Translations under genes and position numbers: made by a program
Assembly: GCF_000158095.2 (NCBI RefSeq)
Contig: NZ_CM011002.1
Span: forward strand, 3,133,203 to 3,197,202
Direction: 5' to 3'
Source of the DNA: Roseibium alexandrii DFL-11
Lineage (GTDB): Bacteria > Pseudomonadota > Alphaproteobacteria > Rhizobiales > Stappiaceae
DNA: 64,000 nt
In this document: one piece after another, positions 35,695 through 44,845 of the stretch
How positions within the stretch are numbered: the stretch's first letter is position 1
Layout: every line of letters starts with the position of its first letter
Notes under the pieces: model-generated
What the model saw: the letters and a program-made list of their open reading frames with translations, nothing else
Databases searched by the model: none
Told to the model about the DNA's origin: nothing

Positions 35695-37011
35695 TTACGG
35701 CGCGATGCGCTCTACAACACTCGGACGATCCATGACGTCCTTTGCTGAACCGACGGTGTAGGCTGCGCGCAATGCGATCGCAGCTGCTTCTGCTTCTTCT
35801 TCATTGCGGGCATGCACGATTGCAAGCGGGCTGTCCGCGTCAACCGAATTGCCCACACCTGCAAGGCTTGTGAAACCGACAGATGGGTCGATCACGTCAG
35901 CAGCAGCTTTACGTCCGCCACCAAGTGCGACAACGGCAACCCCGACACCGCGCGCGTCGATTTCCGTAACGACGCCGTCCTCAAACGGGTAGACCGGTGC
36001 CTCGAAATTGGCTTTTGCAAGATAGAGTTCCGGCTTCTCCATGAAGTCGGCAGGCCCACCAAGCGCGCTCACCATTTCGGCGAACTTTTCTGCGGCCTTG
36101 CCACTCTCAAAAGCTGTCCGCATCATATCACATCCAGCCTCGGCATCAGGCGCGAGGCCACCGCTTGCAAGCAGTTCACCGCCTTGCGCAACAGTGACGT
36201 CCCAAAGCCGGTTGTCGATGGCCGTCCCTTTCAGGAAATCGACAGCGTTCTGCATCTCGATCGCATTGCCCGCGGCAGACGCCAAGGGCTCATTCATGTC
36301 GGTGAGCAGAGCGGTTGTTTTGAGGCCTGCGCCGTTGGCGACCAAGACAAGGCTCTCGGCAAGTGCGCGCGCTTCTTCAAGCGTTGCCATGAACGCGCCG
36401 CTGCCCCACTTCACATCGAGCACAAGCCCTTGAAGACCCGCTGCCAGTTTCTTGGACAAAATGGACGCGGTGATCAGGTCAATGCTCTCAACCGTCGCGG
36501 TCACATCCCGGATGCCATAAAAGCGCTTGTCGGCCGGAGCAAGATTGCCAGTCTGACCGATCACGGCACAGCCGACTTCCTTCACGACCTTCTTGAAAAG
36601 TGGATTGTCCGGCTGTGTCTTGTAACCCGGAATGCTGTCGAACTTGTCGAGTGTGCCGCCGGTATGTCCAAGACCACGGCCGGAGATCATAGGGACAGCT
36701 GCACCGCAAGCCGCAAGTGCCGGAGCCAGCATCAGCGAAACGTTGTCCCCCACACCGCCGGTGGAGTGTTTATCAAGAACCGGAGCTTCAATGTCGGACC
36801 AGTCCAGAACATCGCCGCTGTCACGCATGGCGAGCGTCAGAGCGACACGCTCATCAATGGTGAGTCCCTTGAAAAAGACCGCCATGGCAAGGGCGGAAAC
36901 TTGACCTTCGGTGACAGAACCGTCGGCCAGGCCCTTTACGAAGAACGCTATCTCTTCAGAGGACAGCGAACCGCCGTCCCGTTTTTTCCGGATGAGCTCT
37001 TGTGGCAGCAT
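35695..37011 (-). CDS. deoA: Thymidine phosphorylase
   Basis: 438-residue pyrimidine nucleoside phosphorylase that releases thymine or uracil and deoxyribose 1-phosphate. The family signature ([21 protein letters not shown], about residues 108-128) and the phosphate-binding [13 protein letters not shown] (about 79) are complete; the C-terminal domain is full length. I chose the ATG at 37011 because AAGGA lies 8 bases upstream and it begins one base after the deoC stop. Confidence 0.97.
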   Translation of the reverse strand: MLPQELIRKKRDGGSLSSEEIAFFVKGLADGSVTEGQVSALAMAVFFKGLTIDERVALTLAMRDSGDVLDWSDIEAPVLDKHSTGGVGDNVSLMLAPALAACGAAVPMISGRGLGHTGGTLDKFDSIPGYKTQPDNPLFKKVVKEVGCAVIGQTGNLAPADKRFYGIRDVTATVESIDLITASILSKKLAAGLQGLVLDVKWGSGAFMATLEEARALAESLVLVANGAGLKTTALLTDMNEPLASAAGNAIEMQNAVDFLKGTAIDNRLWDVTVAQGGELLASGGLAPDAEAGCDMMRTAFESGKAAEKFAEMVSALGGPADFMEKPELYLAKANFEAPVYPFEDGVVTEIDARGVGVAVVALGGGRKAAADVIDPSVGFTSLAGVGNSVDADSPLAIVHARNEEEAEAAAIALRAAYTVGSAKDVMDRPSVVERIAP

Positions 37012-37012
37012 C

Positions 37013-37789
37013 TTAGTATCCTTCACCTACTGCGGCTTCTTGGCCTTCTATCGTTGCCGTAAGAGCGTCGAGCAACCCGCTCGCGCCAAAACGGAAGGTT
37101 GAGGCGGACACCCAGTTGTGTCCCATGATCTTGTCTGCAAGCGCGAGGTAGGCAGCCGCATCCGATGCGGTTTTGATCCCGCCGGCGGGTTTAAAGCCGA
37201 TGACACGCTCAGCGTTGTCCCGCCGCGCTTCCTCGATGGCCGTCAGCATGATCTCAGCTGCTTCCAGTGTTGCGTTGACCGCAACCTTGCCCGTGGAGGT
37301 CTTGATGAAGTCCGCGCCAGCTGCGATCGCAACATTGGACGCGGCATGGATCAGGAGCGGATCCTTGATCTCGCCTGTCTCGAGAATCACCTTCAAGATG
37401 GCAGGTTCTGGGATCGCGGCCTTGACCTGAATGATCTGCTCTTCGGCGAACCCTTTACGGCCCTCGACAAACGTCCGGTAAGGCATGACAAGATCAATCT
37501 CATCCGCACCATCGGCAATCGCCTGGCGAGTTTCAGCTACCACAGCTTGCGTGTCTTCACCGCCAGCCGGGAAGTTAACGACTGTCGCAACCTTGACCCC
37601 AGTTCCGGCGAGTTCCTTGACAGCCTGCGCTACGAAACGGGGCCACACGCATACGGCAGCAACGGCGCCATACGGGGTTACCGTGCGATTTGTCAAAGCC
37701 GTAATATCTTCAGCCGTGCAATCGTCATTCAGGTTGGTCAAATCCACAAGGCCAAGGGCCCGTTTGGCGGTTTCAATCATATCGGTCAT
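37013..37789 (-). CDS. deoC: Deoxyribose-phosphate aldolase
   Basis: 258-residue class I aldolase that splits deoxyribose 5-phosphate into glyceraldehyde 3-phosphate and acetaldehyde. The Schiff-base lysine is in [18 protein letters not shown] (about residue 160-170), and the second lysine is in [15 protein letters not shown] (about 200). Its ATG overlaps the stop of the purine nucleoside phosphorylase gene by 4 bases (ATGA), showing translational coupling. It ends the catabolic route for deoxyribose from imported nucleosides. Confidence 0.97.
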   Translation of the reverse strand: MTDMIETAKRALGLVDLTNLNDDCTAEDITALTNRTVTPYGAVAAVCVWPRFVAQAVKELAGTGVKVATVVNFPAGGEDTQAVVAETRQAIADGADEIDLVMPYRTFVEGRKGFAEEQIIQVKAAIPEPAILKVILETGEIKDPLLIHAASNVAIAAGADFIKTSTGKVAVNATLEAAEIMLTAIEEARRDNAERVIGFKPAGGIKTASDAAAYLALADKIMGHNWVSASTFRFGASGLLDALTATIEGQEAAVGEGY

Positions 37790-38595
37790 TGGCCGACCTC
37801 TTTTACAAATGCACGGACGAGCTGCTTCATCCGTTCCATGCCTGTAAGCGCGACGGACTTGGTTTCGTCGTGCGACAAGGCATGGGTTTGCATGCCAGCA
37901 CCATAGTTGGTGATGATGGACATCGCTGCGACGCGCATGCCTAGGAACCGGGCCATAATAACTTCCGGGACGGTCGACATGCCGACCGCATCTCCGCCCA
38001 GCATTTTAGCCATGCGGATTTCGGCAGGTGTCTCAAATGACGGGCCGGAGAACCACATGTAGACGCCTTCCGCGACAGGGTCGCCGGTTTCCTCGGCAAC
38101 TTTCTTCATTGCCTCACGAAGGTCCTGATCATAGGCCGCGCTCATGTCGAGGAATCGCTTCTCATCCTCTTCGCCGATCAGCGGGTTTTTGCCAGACCAA
38201 TTGATATGATCCGAAATGACCATCGGACTTCCGGGAGCGACTTCTTCGCGCAAGGACCCGGCCGCATTGGTCGCAAGAAGGATTTCGCAGCCGAGCTCCT
38301 TCAAGGTTTCAACCGGCGTCCGCATGACCGTCGGATCGCCGCCTTCATAATAGTGCGCGCGGCCAGACAGGATGACTACAGGAACACCGGCAAGTGTGCC
38401 GGCAACCAGCTCGCTGGAATGCGATGTTACTGTGGACACCGGAAACTCGGTCAGATGAGCATAAGGAATGCGGACCGCATCCTCGACCTCTTCCGCCAGG
38501 GTTCCGAGCCCAGACCCCAGGATCATGCCAATTTTATAGGAGCCCTCGCGGGCGGCGCGCACAATATCCGCGCACTCACGGCCATAACCACTCAT
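37786..38595 (-). CDS. Purine-nucleoside phosphorylase (trimeric type)
   Basis: 269-residue purine nucleoside phosphorylase of the trimeric, inosine/guanosine-preferring class. The N-terminal phosphate-binding GSGLGTLAEEVE (about residue 28) and the central LATNAAGSLREEVAPGSPMVISDHIN are present, as is WFSGPSFETPAEIRMAKMLGGDAVGMSTVPEVIMA with the purine-binding Glu and base-specificity region. Asparagine in ITNYGAGM (about 243) is consistent with 6-oxopurine preference, matching supply of inosine by the add product. It begins 6 bases after cdd. Confidence 0.94.
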   Translation of the reverse strand: MSGYGRECADIVRAAREGSYKIGMILGSGLGTLAEEVEDAVRIPYAHLTEFPVSTVTSHSSELVAGTLAGVPVVILSGRAHYYEGGDPTVMRTPVETLKELGCEILLATNAAGSLREEVAPGSPMVISDHINWSGKNPLIGEEDEKRFLDMSAAYDQDLREAMKKVAEETGDPVAEGVYMWFSGPSFETPAEIRMAKMLGGDAVGMSTVPEVIMARFLGMRVAAMSIITNYGAGMQTHALSHDETKSVALTGMERMKQLVRAFVKEVGQ

Positions 38596-38601
38596 GGTGG
38601 A

Positions 38602-39000
38602 TCAGTCCTTCTTGTCTTCTAGTTCAAATGCTGCCGGCAGCAATTCATCAAGTGTGAAGCTGCGGCGGATGCCGTCGAGGTCCGCAACATGGACCACAAG
38701 ATTTTCAGTTCCGAACTCCGCAAACCGCTGACGGCACATGCCGCACGGCGTGCACAGGGCCGCATCGCCAATCACGACCGCTTCTTCGATTTCCCGGTAA
38801 CCAGCTGCAATCATAGCACTGGCTGCTCCGCCTTCTGCGCAAACGCTAACAGGATAGGATGCATTCTCTACATTGCAGCCGGTGAAAATCGCCCCATCCG
38901 GAGTGCGGAATGCTGCCCCAACCAAGAAGTTGGAGTAAGGGGCGTACGCCTTTTCGCGCACAGCTTTGGCTGCCTCGAACAGCTTGTCCAGATCGCTCAT
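38602..39000 (-). CDS. cdd: Cytidine deaminase
   Basis: 132-residue homotetrameric-type enzyme that converts (deoxy)cytidine to (deoxy)uridine. The zinc site and catalytic Glu are visible as SVCAEGGAASAMIAAG (about residue 52-54) and LCTPCGMCRQRFAEFG (Cys-x-x-Cys, about 88-91). An upstream open frame to 39219 exists, but the ATG at 39000 gives the family length and overlaps the permease stop as ATGA. The uridine product goes to the phosphorylase encoded by deoA. Confidence 0.96.
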   Translation of the reverse strand: MSDLDKLFEAAKAVREKAYAPYSNFLVGAAFRTPDGAIFTGCNVENASYPVSVCAEGGAASAMIAAGYREIEEAVVIGDAALCTPCGMCRQRFAEFGTENLVVHVADLDGIRRSFTLDELLPAAFELEDKKD

Positions 39001-39965
39001 GACCGCTCCTTCAGATACGGAATACCAGCAGCTTTCGGCGGGATCGCTTTCCCGATGAAGCCAGCAAGCAGGATGACCGTCAGGATGTATGGAAGCGCCT
39101 GGAAGAACTGGACCGGGATCTCGCCAATGCCCGGGACCTCCTGTCCTTGCATGCGGATCGCCGTTGCATCGAGGAACCCAAAGAGCAGGCAAGCAAACAT
39201 TGCGCTCGCAGGCCGCCACTTGGCGAAGATCAGCGCTGCAAGTGCAATAAAGCCCTTACCGGCGGTCATGTCCTTGATGAAACCGGCAGACTGAGCGATC
39301 GACAGATAGCTGCCCGCGAGCCCGCAGAGAATACCGCATGCAATCACGGCCCGGTAGCGAAGCCAGGTTACCGAAATACCAGCCGTGTCCACGGCGGCCG
39401 GGTTTTCACCCACCGCGCGCAAACGCAAGCCAAAGCGCGTGCGGAACAGCACCCACCAGGTGATCGGCACGGCAACAAAGGCGGCATAGACCAGAATGTT
39501 ATGGCCGGACAAAAGCTCCGCATAAATTGGACCAATGATCGGCACATCACGAACCTGTTCAGCGCCCGGCAAGACGATGTTGCGGAATCGGCCATCCCCT
39601 TGAAGCGACGGGGTCCGTCCCCCCTGACTGAACCAGGTTTGTCCGAGCAGGGCCGTCAAACCGGCCGCCAGGAAGTTGATGGCTACGCCGGAGACAATCT
39701 GGTTGCCGCGGTTGGTGATGGAAGCAAATCCGTGGATGAGCGCCAGGCCAATCGATACGGCGATGCCCGCCATGAGCCCAATCCAGGCGTTGCCAGTAAT
39801 ATAGGCGACCGCACCAGCTCCAAAGGCAGCGCCAAGCATCTTGCCTTCGAGGCCAATGTCGACGATCCCCGAACGTTCGGAATAAAGCCCTGCCAGGCAG
39901 GCAAGCAGCAGCGGCGTTGACAGGCGGACCGTGGAATCAAGTGTCAGGATCAACGTTTCAAACAT
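38997..39965 (-). CDS. ABC transporter permease (nucleoside type), second subunit
   Basis: 322-residue inner-membrane permease of the branched-chain amino acid/sugar (BPD_transp_2) type, as found in BMP-dependent nucleoside importers. There are about eight to nine hydrophobic helices, with the family loop LRAVGENPAAVDTAGISVTWLRY (about residue 205-227). The ATG at 39965 lies behind a full AGGAGG site; the neighbouring permease stop is inside the gap. It pairs with the permease encoded just upstream. Confidence 0.93.
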   Translation of the reverse strand: MFETLILTLDSTVRLSTPLLLACLAGLYSERSGIVDIGLEGKMLGAAFGAGAVAYITGNAWIGLMAGIAVSIGLALIHGFASITNRGNQIVSGVAINFLAAGLTALLGQTWFSQGGRTPSLQGDGRFRNIVLPGAEQVRDVPIIGPIYAELLSGHNILVYAAFVAVPITWWVLFRTRFGLRLRAVGENPAAVDTAGISVTWLRYRAVIACGILCGLAGSYLSIAQSAGFIKDMTAGKGFIALAALIFAKWRPASAMFACLLFGFLDATAIRMQGQEVPGIGEIPVQFFQALPYILTVILLAGFIGKAIPPKAAGIPYLKERS

Positions 39966-39967
39966 GA

Positions 39968-41074
39968 TCAAGCCTCCTGCGCCGTTTGGGCCCGGGAGGG
40001 CATAAAGATCCGGGTAATTGCTGGACGGAACATGTGCTCCAGCGCGCCGGCAAACAGGATCACCAGACCTTGAATGACAATGATCATGTCTCGGGTAATG
40101 TTGGGCATCTCAAAAGAGAGCTCCGCACCACCCTGGTACAGCATCCCGAACAGGATTGACGCCAGCAGAATCCCGACCGGATGAGCCCGGCCCATAAGCG
40201 CAACCGCGATCCCAACAAAGCCGTAACCGGTCACGAAATCGATCAACAGGCGATGCTGTGAGCCCATGATCTCGTTGATCGCCATCATGCCAGCAAGGCC
40301 GCCAGAGATCAGCATGGTCACCACTGTAATACGGACCGGTGAAATACCCGCATAGACTGCAGCTGAGGCGTTGGCGCCGAAGGATCGGATTTCAAACCCG
40401 AGCTTGGTCCGCCAAATTAACAGCCAGACCAGCACACAGGCTGCCAAAGCAACAAACAGCGCCAAATTTACCGGCGCAAAACCGAACCCGAAAGACGGGA
40501 ATATATCGTTCAGGAACGGCAGGCGGCCGCCATCTTCAAAGGTCCGGGTTTCGTTCTGCATGGAGCCCGGCTTTTTCAGAAAGCCGTTGAGCAGATAGAC
40601 CATCAGGGACGCAGCAATGAAGTTGAACATGATGGTGGTGATAACCACGTGGCTGCCACGCGTTGCTTGAAGCCAAGCCGGGATGAAGGCCCATGCCGCG
40701 CCCATCAACGCGGATCCGATGATGGCGAACGGCAATGTCACATACCATGGCACATAGTGGTCCAGAGCCAGACACGCGATGGCAACTCCAAGACCGCCCA
40801 GGTACGCCTGCCCTTCACCGCCAATGTTGAAGAGGCCTGCGTGAAACGCGACCGCCACCGCGAGCCCGGTGAAGATAAAGTTTGTCGCATAAAAGAGTGT
40901 GTATCCGAAGCCTTCCGTGTAACCGAGAGAGCCCCAGAGCAGCACTTTTACGGCATCGATCGGGTTTTCACCGATCAGGATCACCACAAGTCCGGATACC
41001 AGAAACGCGGCTGCGAGATTCAGAAACGGGATCAGGCCGTAATCGACCCACCGGGGTAGCTGGCCGCCACTCAT
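39968..41074 (-). CDS. ABC transporter permease (nucleoside type), first subunit
   Basis: 368-residue permease of the same family as its downstream partner, with about ten hydrophobic helices. Conserved elements include FNIGGEGQAYLGG (about residue 83) and the coupling loop GFEIRSFGANASAAVYAGIS (about 227-246). Its ATG overlaps the ATPase stop as ATGA. With the ATPase and BMP proteins it forms a complete importer; relatives (NupP/NupQ, RnsC/RnsD type) take up purine and pyrimidine nucleosides. Confidence 0.93.
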   Translation of the reverse strand: MSGGQLPRWVDYGLIPFLNLAAAFLVSGLVVILIGENPIDAVKVLLWGSLGYTEGFGYTLFYATNFIFTGLAVAVAFHAGLFNIGGEGQAYLGGLGVAIACLALDHYVPWYVTLPFAIIGSALMGAAWAFIPAWLQATRGSHVVITTIMFNFIAASLMVYLLNGFLKKPGSMQNETRTFEDGGRLPFLNDIFPSFGFGFAPVNLALFVALAACVLVWLLIWRTKLGFEIRSFGANASAAVYAGISPVRITVVTMLISGGLAGMMAINEIMGSQHRLLIDFVTGYGFVGIAVALMGRAHPVGILLASILFGMLYQGGAELSFEMPNITRDMIIVIQGLVILFAGALEHMFRPAITRIFMPSRAQTAQEA

Positions 41075-42624
41075 TGGACGTCTCCTTCAACGGCGATCTT
41101 ATTGTCCTCAATCCCGGCCATCAGCAAGCCAAGATCACTTTCCTCGGCATCCGCGCCACGTTCGCCCACGACCTTGCCGTCGAACATCACAAGCACCCTG
41201 TCGGAAAGGCCGCGGATTTCATCGAGTTCCACGGAAACCAAAAGGATGCCTTTTCCCGCATCACGCAGTTCAATGAGTCGCTTGTGAATGAATTCGATTG
41301 CGCCGATATCCACACCGCGGGTCGGCTGACCAACCAACAGGATGTTCGGGTCTCGTTCGATTTCCCGAGCCAGCACAACCTTCTGCTGGTTGCCACCTGA
41401 GAAGTTCGCGGTCTTGAGCATCGGATTGGGCGGCCGGATATCGTATTTCTCGATTTCATCGACCGCGTTTTTCTTGATCGCCGGCAAGTTCAGCAAAAGA
41501 CCTTTTGAATAAGCTGGGTCACGGTGATAGCCGAGAATGGAATTCTCATACTCGGCGAAACTGTTGATCAGCCCCATACGGTGCCGGTCTTCCGGAACAT
41601 GCCCCATGCTCTTTGCGCGCATATCGGCGGCGTCCGGTGCCCGGGTGGCCAGATCAATCGTCTCTCCGTTGATTTTCAAGGTGCCCCGGGTGGCCCGGCG
41701 GATGCCGGAAAGAGTTTCGAGAAGTTCCGACTGGCCATTGCCGGACACGCCCGCGATGCCGACGATTTCGCCTTCATGAACCTTGAAAGAAACATCCTTC
41801 ACTACTTCGACGCCGCGGCTGTCTGTAACCGTGAGGTTTTCCACCTCGAGAACGGGCGCTTTGGGCTCGGCTGGTTTCTTGTCGACCCGCAACAACACGC
41901 TGCGCCCAACCATCAGCTCGGCCAGTTCCTCCATTGAGGTGTTCTTGGTTTCGCGGGTTGCCACCATCTCTCCGCGGCGCATAACCGACACCATGTCGGT
42001 CGCGGCCATGATCTCACGCAGTTTGTGCGTGATCAGCAGGATGGTTTTGCCTTCGTTCTTAAGAACTTCAAGGATTTTGAAAAGGTGATCCGCCTCGGCA
42101 GGTGTCAAAACGCCGGTCGGTTCATCCAGGATCAGGACTTCGGCGCTGCGATAGAGAGCTTTCAGAATTTCGACACGCTGCTGAAGTCCGACCGGCAGCT
42201 CACCGGTGATTGCTTCCGGATCAACCCGGAGCTCATATTCAGTTTCCAGGCGATGCAGTTCGGATCGGGCACGGTTAAGGCCGCCGGCCAGAAGCGCACT
42301 GTCTTCGGCGCCAAGAACGACATTTTCCAGAACGGTGAAATTGTCGACCAACATGAAGTGCTGGTGAACCATCCCGATTCCCATCCCGATCGCAGCCTTT
42401 GAATCCGTGATCGTGACCTTGTTACCGTTGACCAGGATGTCCCCGGTGTCGGCTTGATAAAAGCCGTAAAGGATCGACATCAAGGTCGATTTGCCCGCGC
42501 CATTCTCACCGATAATGCCGTGGATTGACCCCTTCTTTACAACAAGGTCAATGTCCTTGTTGGCATGGACCGCCCCAAAGCTTTTGTTGATTTTGCGCAG
42601 CTCAATTGCAGGTGTGTCGCTCAT
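41071..42624 (-). CDS. ABC transporter ATP-binding protein, tandem ATPase domains
   Basis: 517-residue ATPase with two ABC domains. The first has Walker A GENGAGKSTLMSILYG (about residue 38), signature LPVGLQQRVEILKAL and Walker B LILDEPTGVL. The second has a degenerate Walker A (GIAGVSGNGQSELLE, lacking the Lys) but a signature FSGGNQQKVVLAREI and Walker B-like LLVGQPTRGVD. This asymmetry is normal for sugar/nucleoside importers of this class. It is 70 bases after the second BMP gene and overlaps the permease gene by 4 bases. Confidence 0.95.
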   Translation of the reverse strand: MSDTPAIELRKINKSFGAVHANKDIDLVVKKGSIHGIIGENGAGKSTLMSILYGFYQADTGDILVNGNKVTITDSKAAIGMGIGMVHQHFMLVDNFTVLENVVLGAEDSALLAGGLNRARSELHRLETEYELRVDPEAITGELPVGLQQRVEILKALYRSAEVLILDEPTGVLTPAEADHLFKILEVLKNEGKTILLITHKLREIMAATDMVSVMRRGEMVATRETKNTSMEELAELMVGRSVLLRVDKKPAEPKAPVLEVENLTVTDSRGVEVVKDVSFKVHEGEIVGIAGVSGNGQSELLETLSGIRRATRGTLKINGETIDLATRAPDAADMRAKSMGHVPEDRHRMGLINSFAEYENSILGYHRDPAYSKGLLLNLPAIKKNAVDEIEKYDIRPPNPMLKTANFSGGNQQKVVLAREIERDPNILLVGQPTRGVDIGAIEFIHKRLIELRDAGKGILLVSVELDEIRGLSDRVLVMFDGKVVGERGADAEESDLGLLMAGIEDNKIAVEGDVQ

Positions 42625-42694
42625 GCCATCCCCCAGGCGTGACGATTGCTTTTTGTCATTCTTGCTGTGTCCTGTTCAGCGTTCAGGCAGGCCT

Positions 42695-43687
42695 TCAAAA
42701 AGGGCACGGCCCATCCGCCACCACATCATGGACCACAATCTCACCTTTCGAGATTGCGTCGACCGCTGCATCTGCAGCAGCTTTCATGTCTTCTGAAATC
42801 AGGGCGTGATTGTTTTCATCCAACACCCAGTCCATTCCGCCTTCCTTCAGGCCCAAAACCTGGACGCCTGGCGCGAAGGATCCACTCACTGCGGATGTAA
42901 AACTGTCGTAAACCGCATTGTCCACGCGCTTGCGAATGGAAGTTAGAACCTTGCCCGGATGCAGGCCATTCTGATTGCTGTCCGTTCCAAGACCGAGGAC
43001 TCCTGCATCTGCTGCAGCCTGCAGGACCCCAATCCCGGTCCCTCCAGCTGCCTGGATAACCACATCCGCGCCGCGATTGATCTGGCCGCGCGCCAGTTCT
43101 GCACCGCGCACCGGATCGGCAAACGCAGCCGGAGTGTCACCGGTCATATTCGACAGTACCTTGGTTTGCTGGTTTGCCGACAGTGCACCTTGCTTATAGC
43201 CGCACAGGAAACGCTGAATGATCGGAATGTCCATGCCGCCGACAAATCCGATCGTCCCGGTTTTTGAGGCCATGGCGGCCAGCAAGCCACCGATGTAGGC
43301 GCCTTCATGTTCCTTGAAGACGTAGGATCGGACATTCGGCTGCTCGACCACCATATCAACGATGGCAAAATCTTCTTCCGGAAACTCAGAAGCCACCTGG
43401 CCCAGCGCATTTGCCTGGTTAAACCCGATTGCAACAATCGGCTCACTGCCACGGCTGGCAAAGTTCCGCAGCGCTTGAAGGCTCTGCGCATCTCGTTCCA
43501 GTTCAAATTCCCGCACGGCCTGACCGGTTTCATCCGTGAACCGTTTCACGCCGTCAAAAGCGCTCTCGTTGAACGAGCCATCAAATTTGCCGCCGACCGA
43601 ATAAACAATCGCCGGTTCTGCTTGCACAGCAAAGGCTGCCAAGCTGCCTAAAACGACAGACATTATTCCTGTACGAAAACGGACCAT
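42695..43687 (-). CDS. BMP family nucleoside-binding lipoprotein-like protein, second copy
   Basis: 330-residue periplasmic binding protein of the BMP/PnrA family (purine or pyrimidine nucleosides). A signal peptide runs to about residue 24. The family motifs are clear: GGKFDGSFNESAFDG, AIGFNQANA, FKEHEGAYIGGLLAAM, GFVGGMDIPII and DSNQNGLHPGKVLTS. Two cysteines (CGYKQG and the C-terminal CP) are shared with the paralogue encoded directly upstream, suggesting a conserved disulfide. The start at 43687 has GGGGA 5 bases upstream. The two proteins are clearly related throughout but differ in many surface positions, so they may bind different nucleosides. Confidence 0.92.
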   Translation of the reverse strand: MVRFRTGIMSVVLGSLAAFAVQAEPAIVYSVGGKFDGSFNESAFDGVKRFTDETGQAVREFELERDAQSLQALRNFASRGSEPIVAIGFNQANALGQVASEFPEEDFAIVDMVVEQPNVRSYVFKEHEGAYIGGLLAAMASKTGTIGFVGGMDIPIIQRFLCGYKQGALSANQQTKVLSNMTGDTPAAFADPVRGAELARGQINRGADVVIQAAGGTGIGVLQAAADAGVLGLGTDSNQNGLHPGKVLTSIRKRVDNAVYDSFTSAVSGSFAPGVQVLGLKEGGMDWVLDENNHALISEDMKAAADAAVDAISKGEIVVHDVVADGPCPF

Positions 43688-43724
43688 CAGATCCCCGCTA
43701 GACCGCGAACCGGGAAACCCCAAA

Positions 43725-43765
43725 AGAAACGCATCCCGCACGCAGAACCGCGCGGGATGCAAAGA
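43725..43765 (-). terminator. Attenuator-like hairpin between the two BMP genes
   Basis: A perfect 9-base inverted repeat (GCATCCCGC at 43731-43739, GCGGGATGC at 43752-43760) lies just after the first BMP gene. On the minus strand it is followed by GTTTCTTTT, a moderate T-rich tract. It could lower read-through so that the first binding protein is made in excess of the transporter, a common layout for binding-protein operons. Confidence 0.65.
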
Positions 43766-43774
43766 CACATCAGA

Positions 43775-44776
43775 TCAGACCGGGCAGTTCTGATCAGACA
43801 TATAGTCGTGAACAACAATTTCACCGGAGATGATTTTGTTGGATGCCTCTTCGACGGCAGCCTTCATCTCATCGTTGACGAGCTCGGCGTTATTGTCGTC
43901 CAGCGACCAGTCAACGCCACCTTCTTTGAGGCCAAGAACCTCAAAGCCGGAGGACCATGAATCGTTGGCAGCGTCTTCAAATGCCTGGTAAACGGCGATG
44001 TCAACGCGCTTCAGCATGGAGGTCAAAACAGAACCCGGGTGCAGACCGTTCTGGTTGCTGTCCACACCAATACCGAGCTTACCAGCATCTGCAGCAGCTT
44101 GAAGAACACCAATACCGGTGGCGCCTGCTGCGTGGTAGACAACGTCAGCACCGCTGTCGAATTGAGACTTCGCCAGTTCACCGCCCTTGACCGGGTCGTT
44201 CCACGCGGCACCTGTCGTGCCGGTCATGTTTTCAAAGACTTCAGCGTCAGGTGCTGTCGCCATGACGCCCTGCTTGTAGCCGCAAGCGAATTTGCGGATC
44301 AGCGGAATGTCCATGCCGCCAACGAAGCCGACCTTGTCGGTTTCAGACGCCATCGCTGCGAGCATGCCGACGATGTAGGAACCTTCGTGTTCCTTGAACA
44401 GGATGGAACGAACGTTCGGAAGATCAACGACCATGTCGACGATCGCAAACTGGGTGTCCGGGAATTCCTGTGCAACTTTCTCAACCGCGTTGGCCTGAGA
44501 GAAACCGATTGCAACGATGGGGTTCATGCCGCGTTTCGCGAAGTTCCGCAGAGCCTGCTCACGCTGACTGTCGTTCTGGATTTCGAAGTCGCGGTACTCG
44601 GTGCCGTAATCGGCTTTGAACTGCTCAGCCCCGGTGTAAGCTGCCTCGTTGAAAGACTTGTCAAAACGGCCGCCCAGATCGTATAGCACAGCCGGTTTGA
44701 TGTCGGCGGCCATTGCACCGGCCACCGAAAACGCCAGACCCGCCAAAGCGGTGCTGATGGTCAGAATTTTCTTCAC
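43775..44776 (-). CDS. BMP family nucleoside-binding protein, first copy
   Basis: 333 residues from a GTG start at 44776. This start is chosen because GGAGGA lies 8 bases upstream and it yields a clean signal peptide (MKKILTIST..., cleavage after AMA at about residue 23); in-frame ATGs at 44794 and 44821 would place extra charged residues before it. The BMP-family motifs are GGRFDKSFNEAAYTG, AIGFSQANA, FKEHEGSYIVGMLAAM, GFVGGMDIPLI and DSNQNGLHPGSVLTS. It is the first structural gene after the regulator and the presumed main solute-binding protein of the importer. Confidence 0.93.
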   Translation of the reverse strand: MKKILTISTALAGLAFSVAGAMAADIKPAVLYDLGGRFDKSFNEAAYTGAEQFKADYGTEYRDFEIQNDSQREQALRNFAKRGMNPIVAIGFSQANAVEKVAQEFPDTQFAIVDMVVDLPNVRSILFKEHEGSYIVGMLAAMASETDKVGFVGGMDIPLIRKFACGYKQGVMATAPDAEVFENMTGTTGAAWNDPVKGGELAKSQFDSGADVVYHAAGATGIGVLQAAADAGKLGIGVDSNQNGLHPGSVLTSMLKRVDIAVYQAFEDAANDSWSSGFEVLGLKEGGVDWSLDDNNAELVNDEMKAAVEEASNKIISGEIVVHDYMSDQNCPV

Positions 44777-44845
44777 GTATATGTCCTCCGACATGCGGGG
44801 GCCTGCCTTAGGCCGGCCCATTTCCCCTCGAGAGACCCAGCCGCT

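Noticed and set aside
35812..37062. 416-codon plus-strand open frame opposite deoA
   Set aside because: Long, but entirely antisense to a complete thymidine phosphorylase, with no domain; high-GC shadow.
37118..37906. Plus-strand open frame opposite deoC
   Set aside because: Antisense shadow of a complete aldolase gene.
39001..39219. N-terminal extension of cytidine deaminase by 73 residues
   Set aside because: The extra part is the out-of-frame reading of the permease gene; the ATG at 39000 gives normal length and an ATGA overlap.
39147..39920. Plus-strand open frame opposite the permease gene
   Set aside because: Very polar sequence, antisense to membrane helices, no start context.
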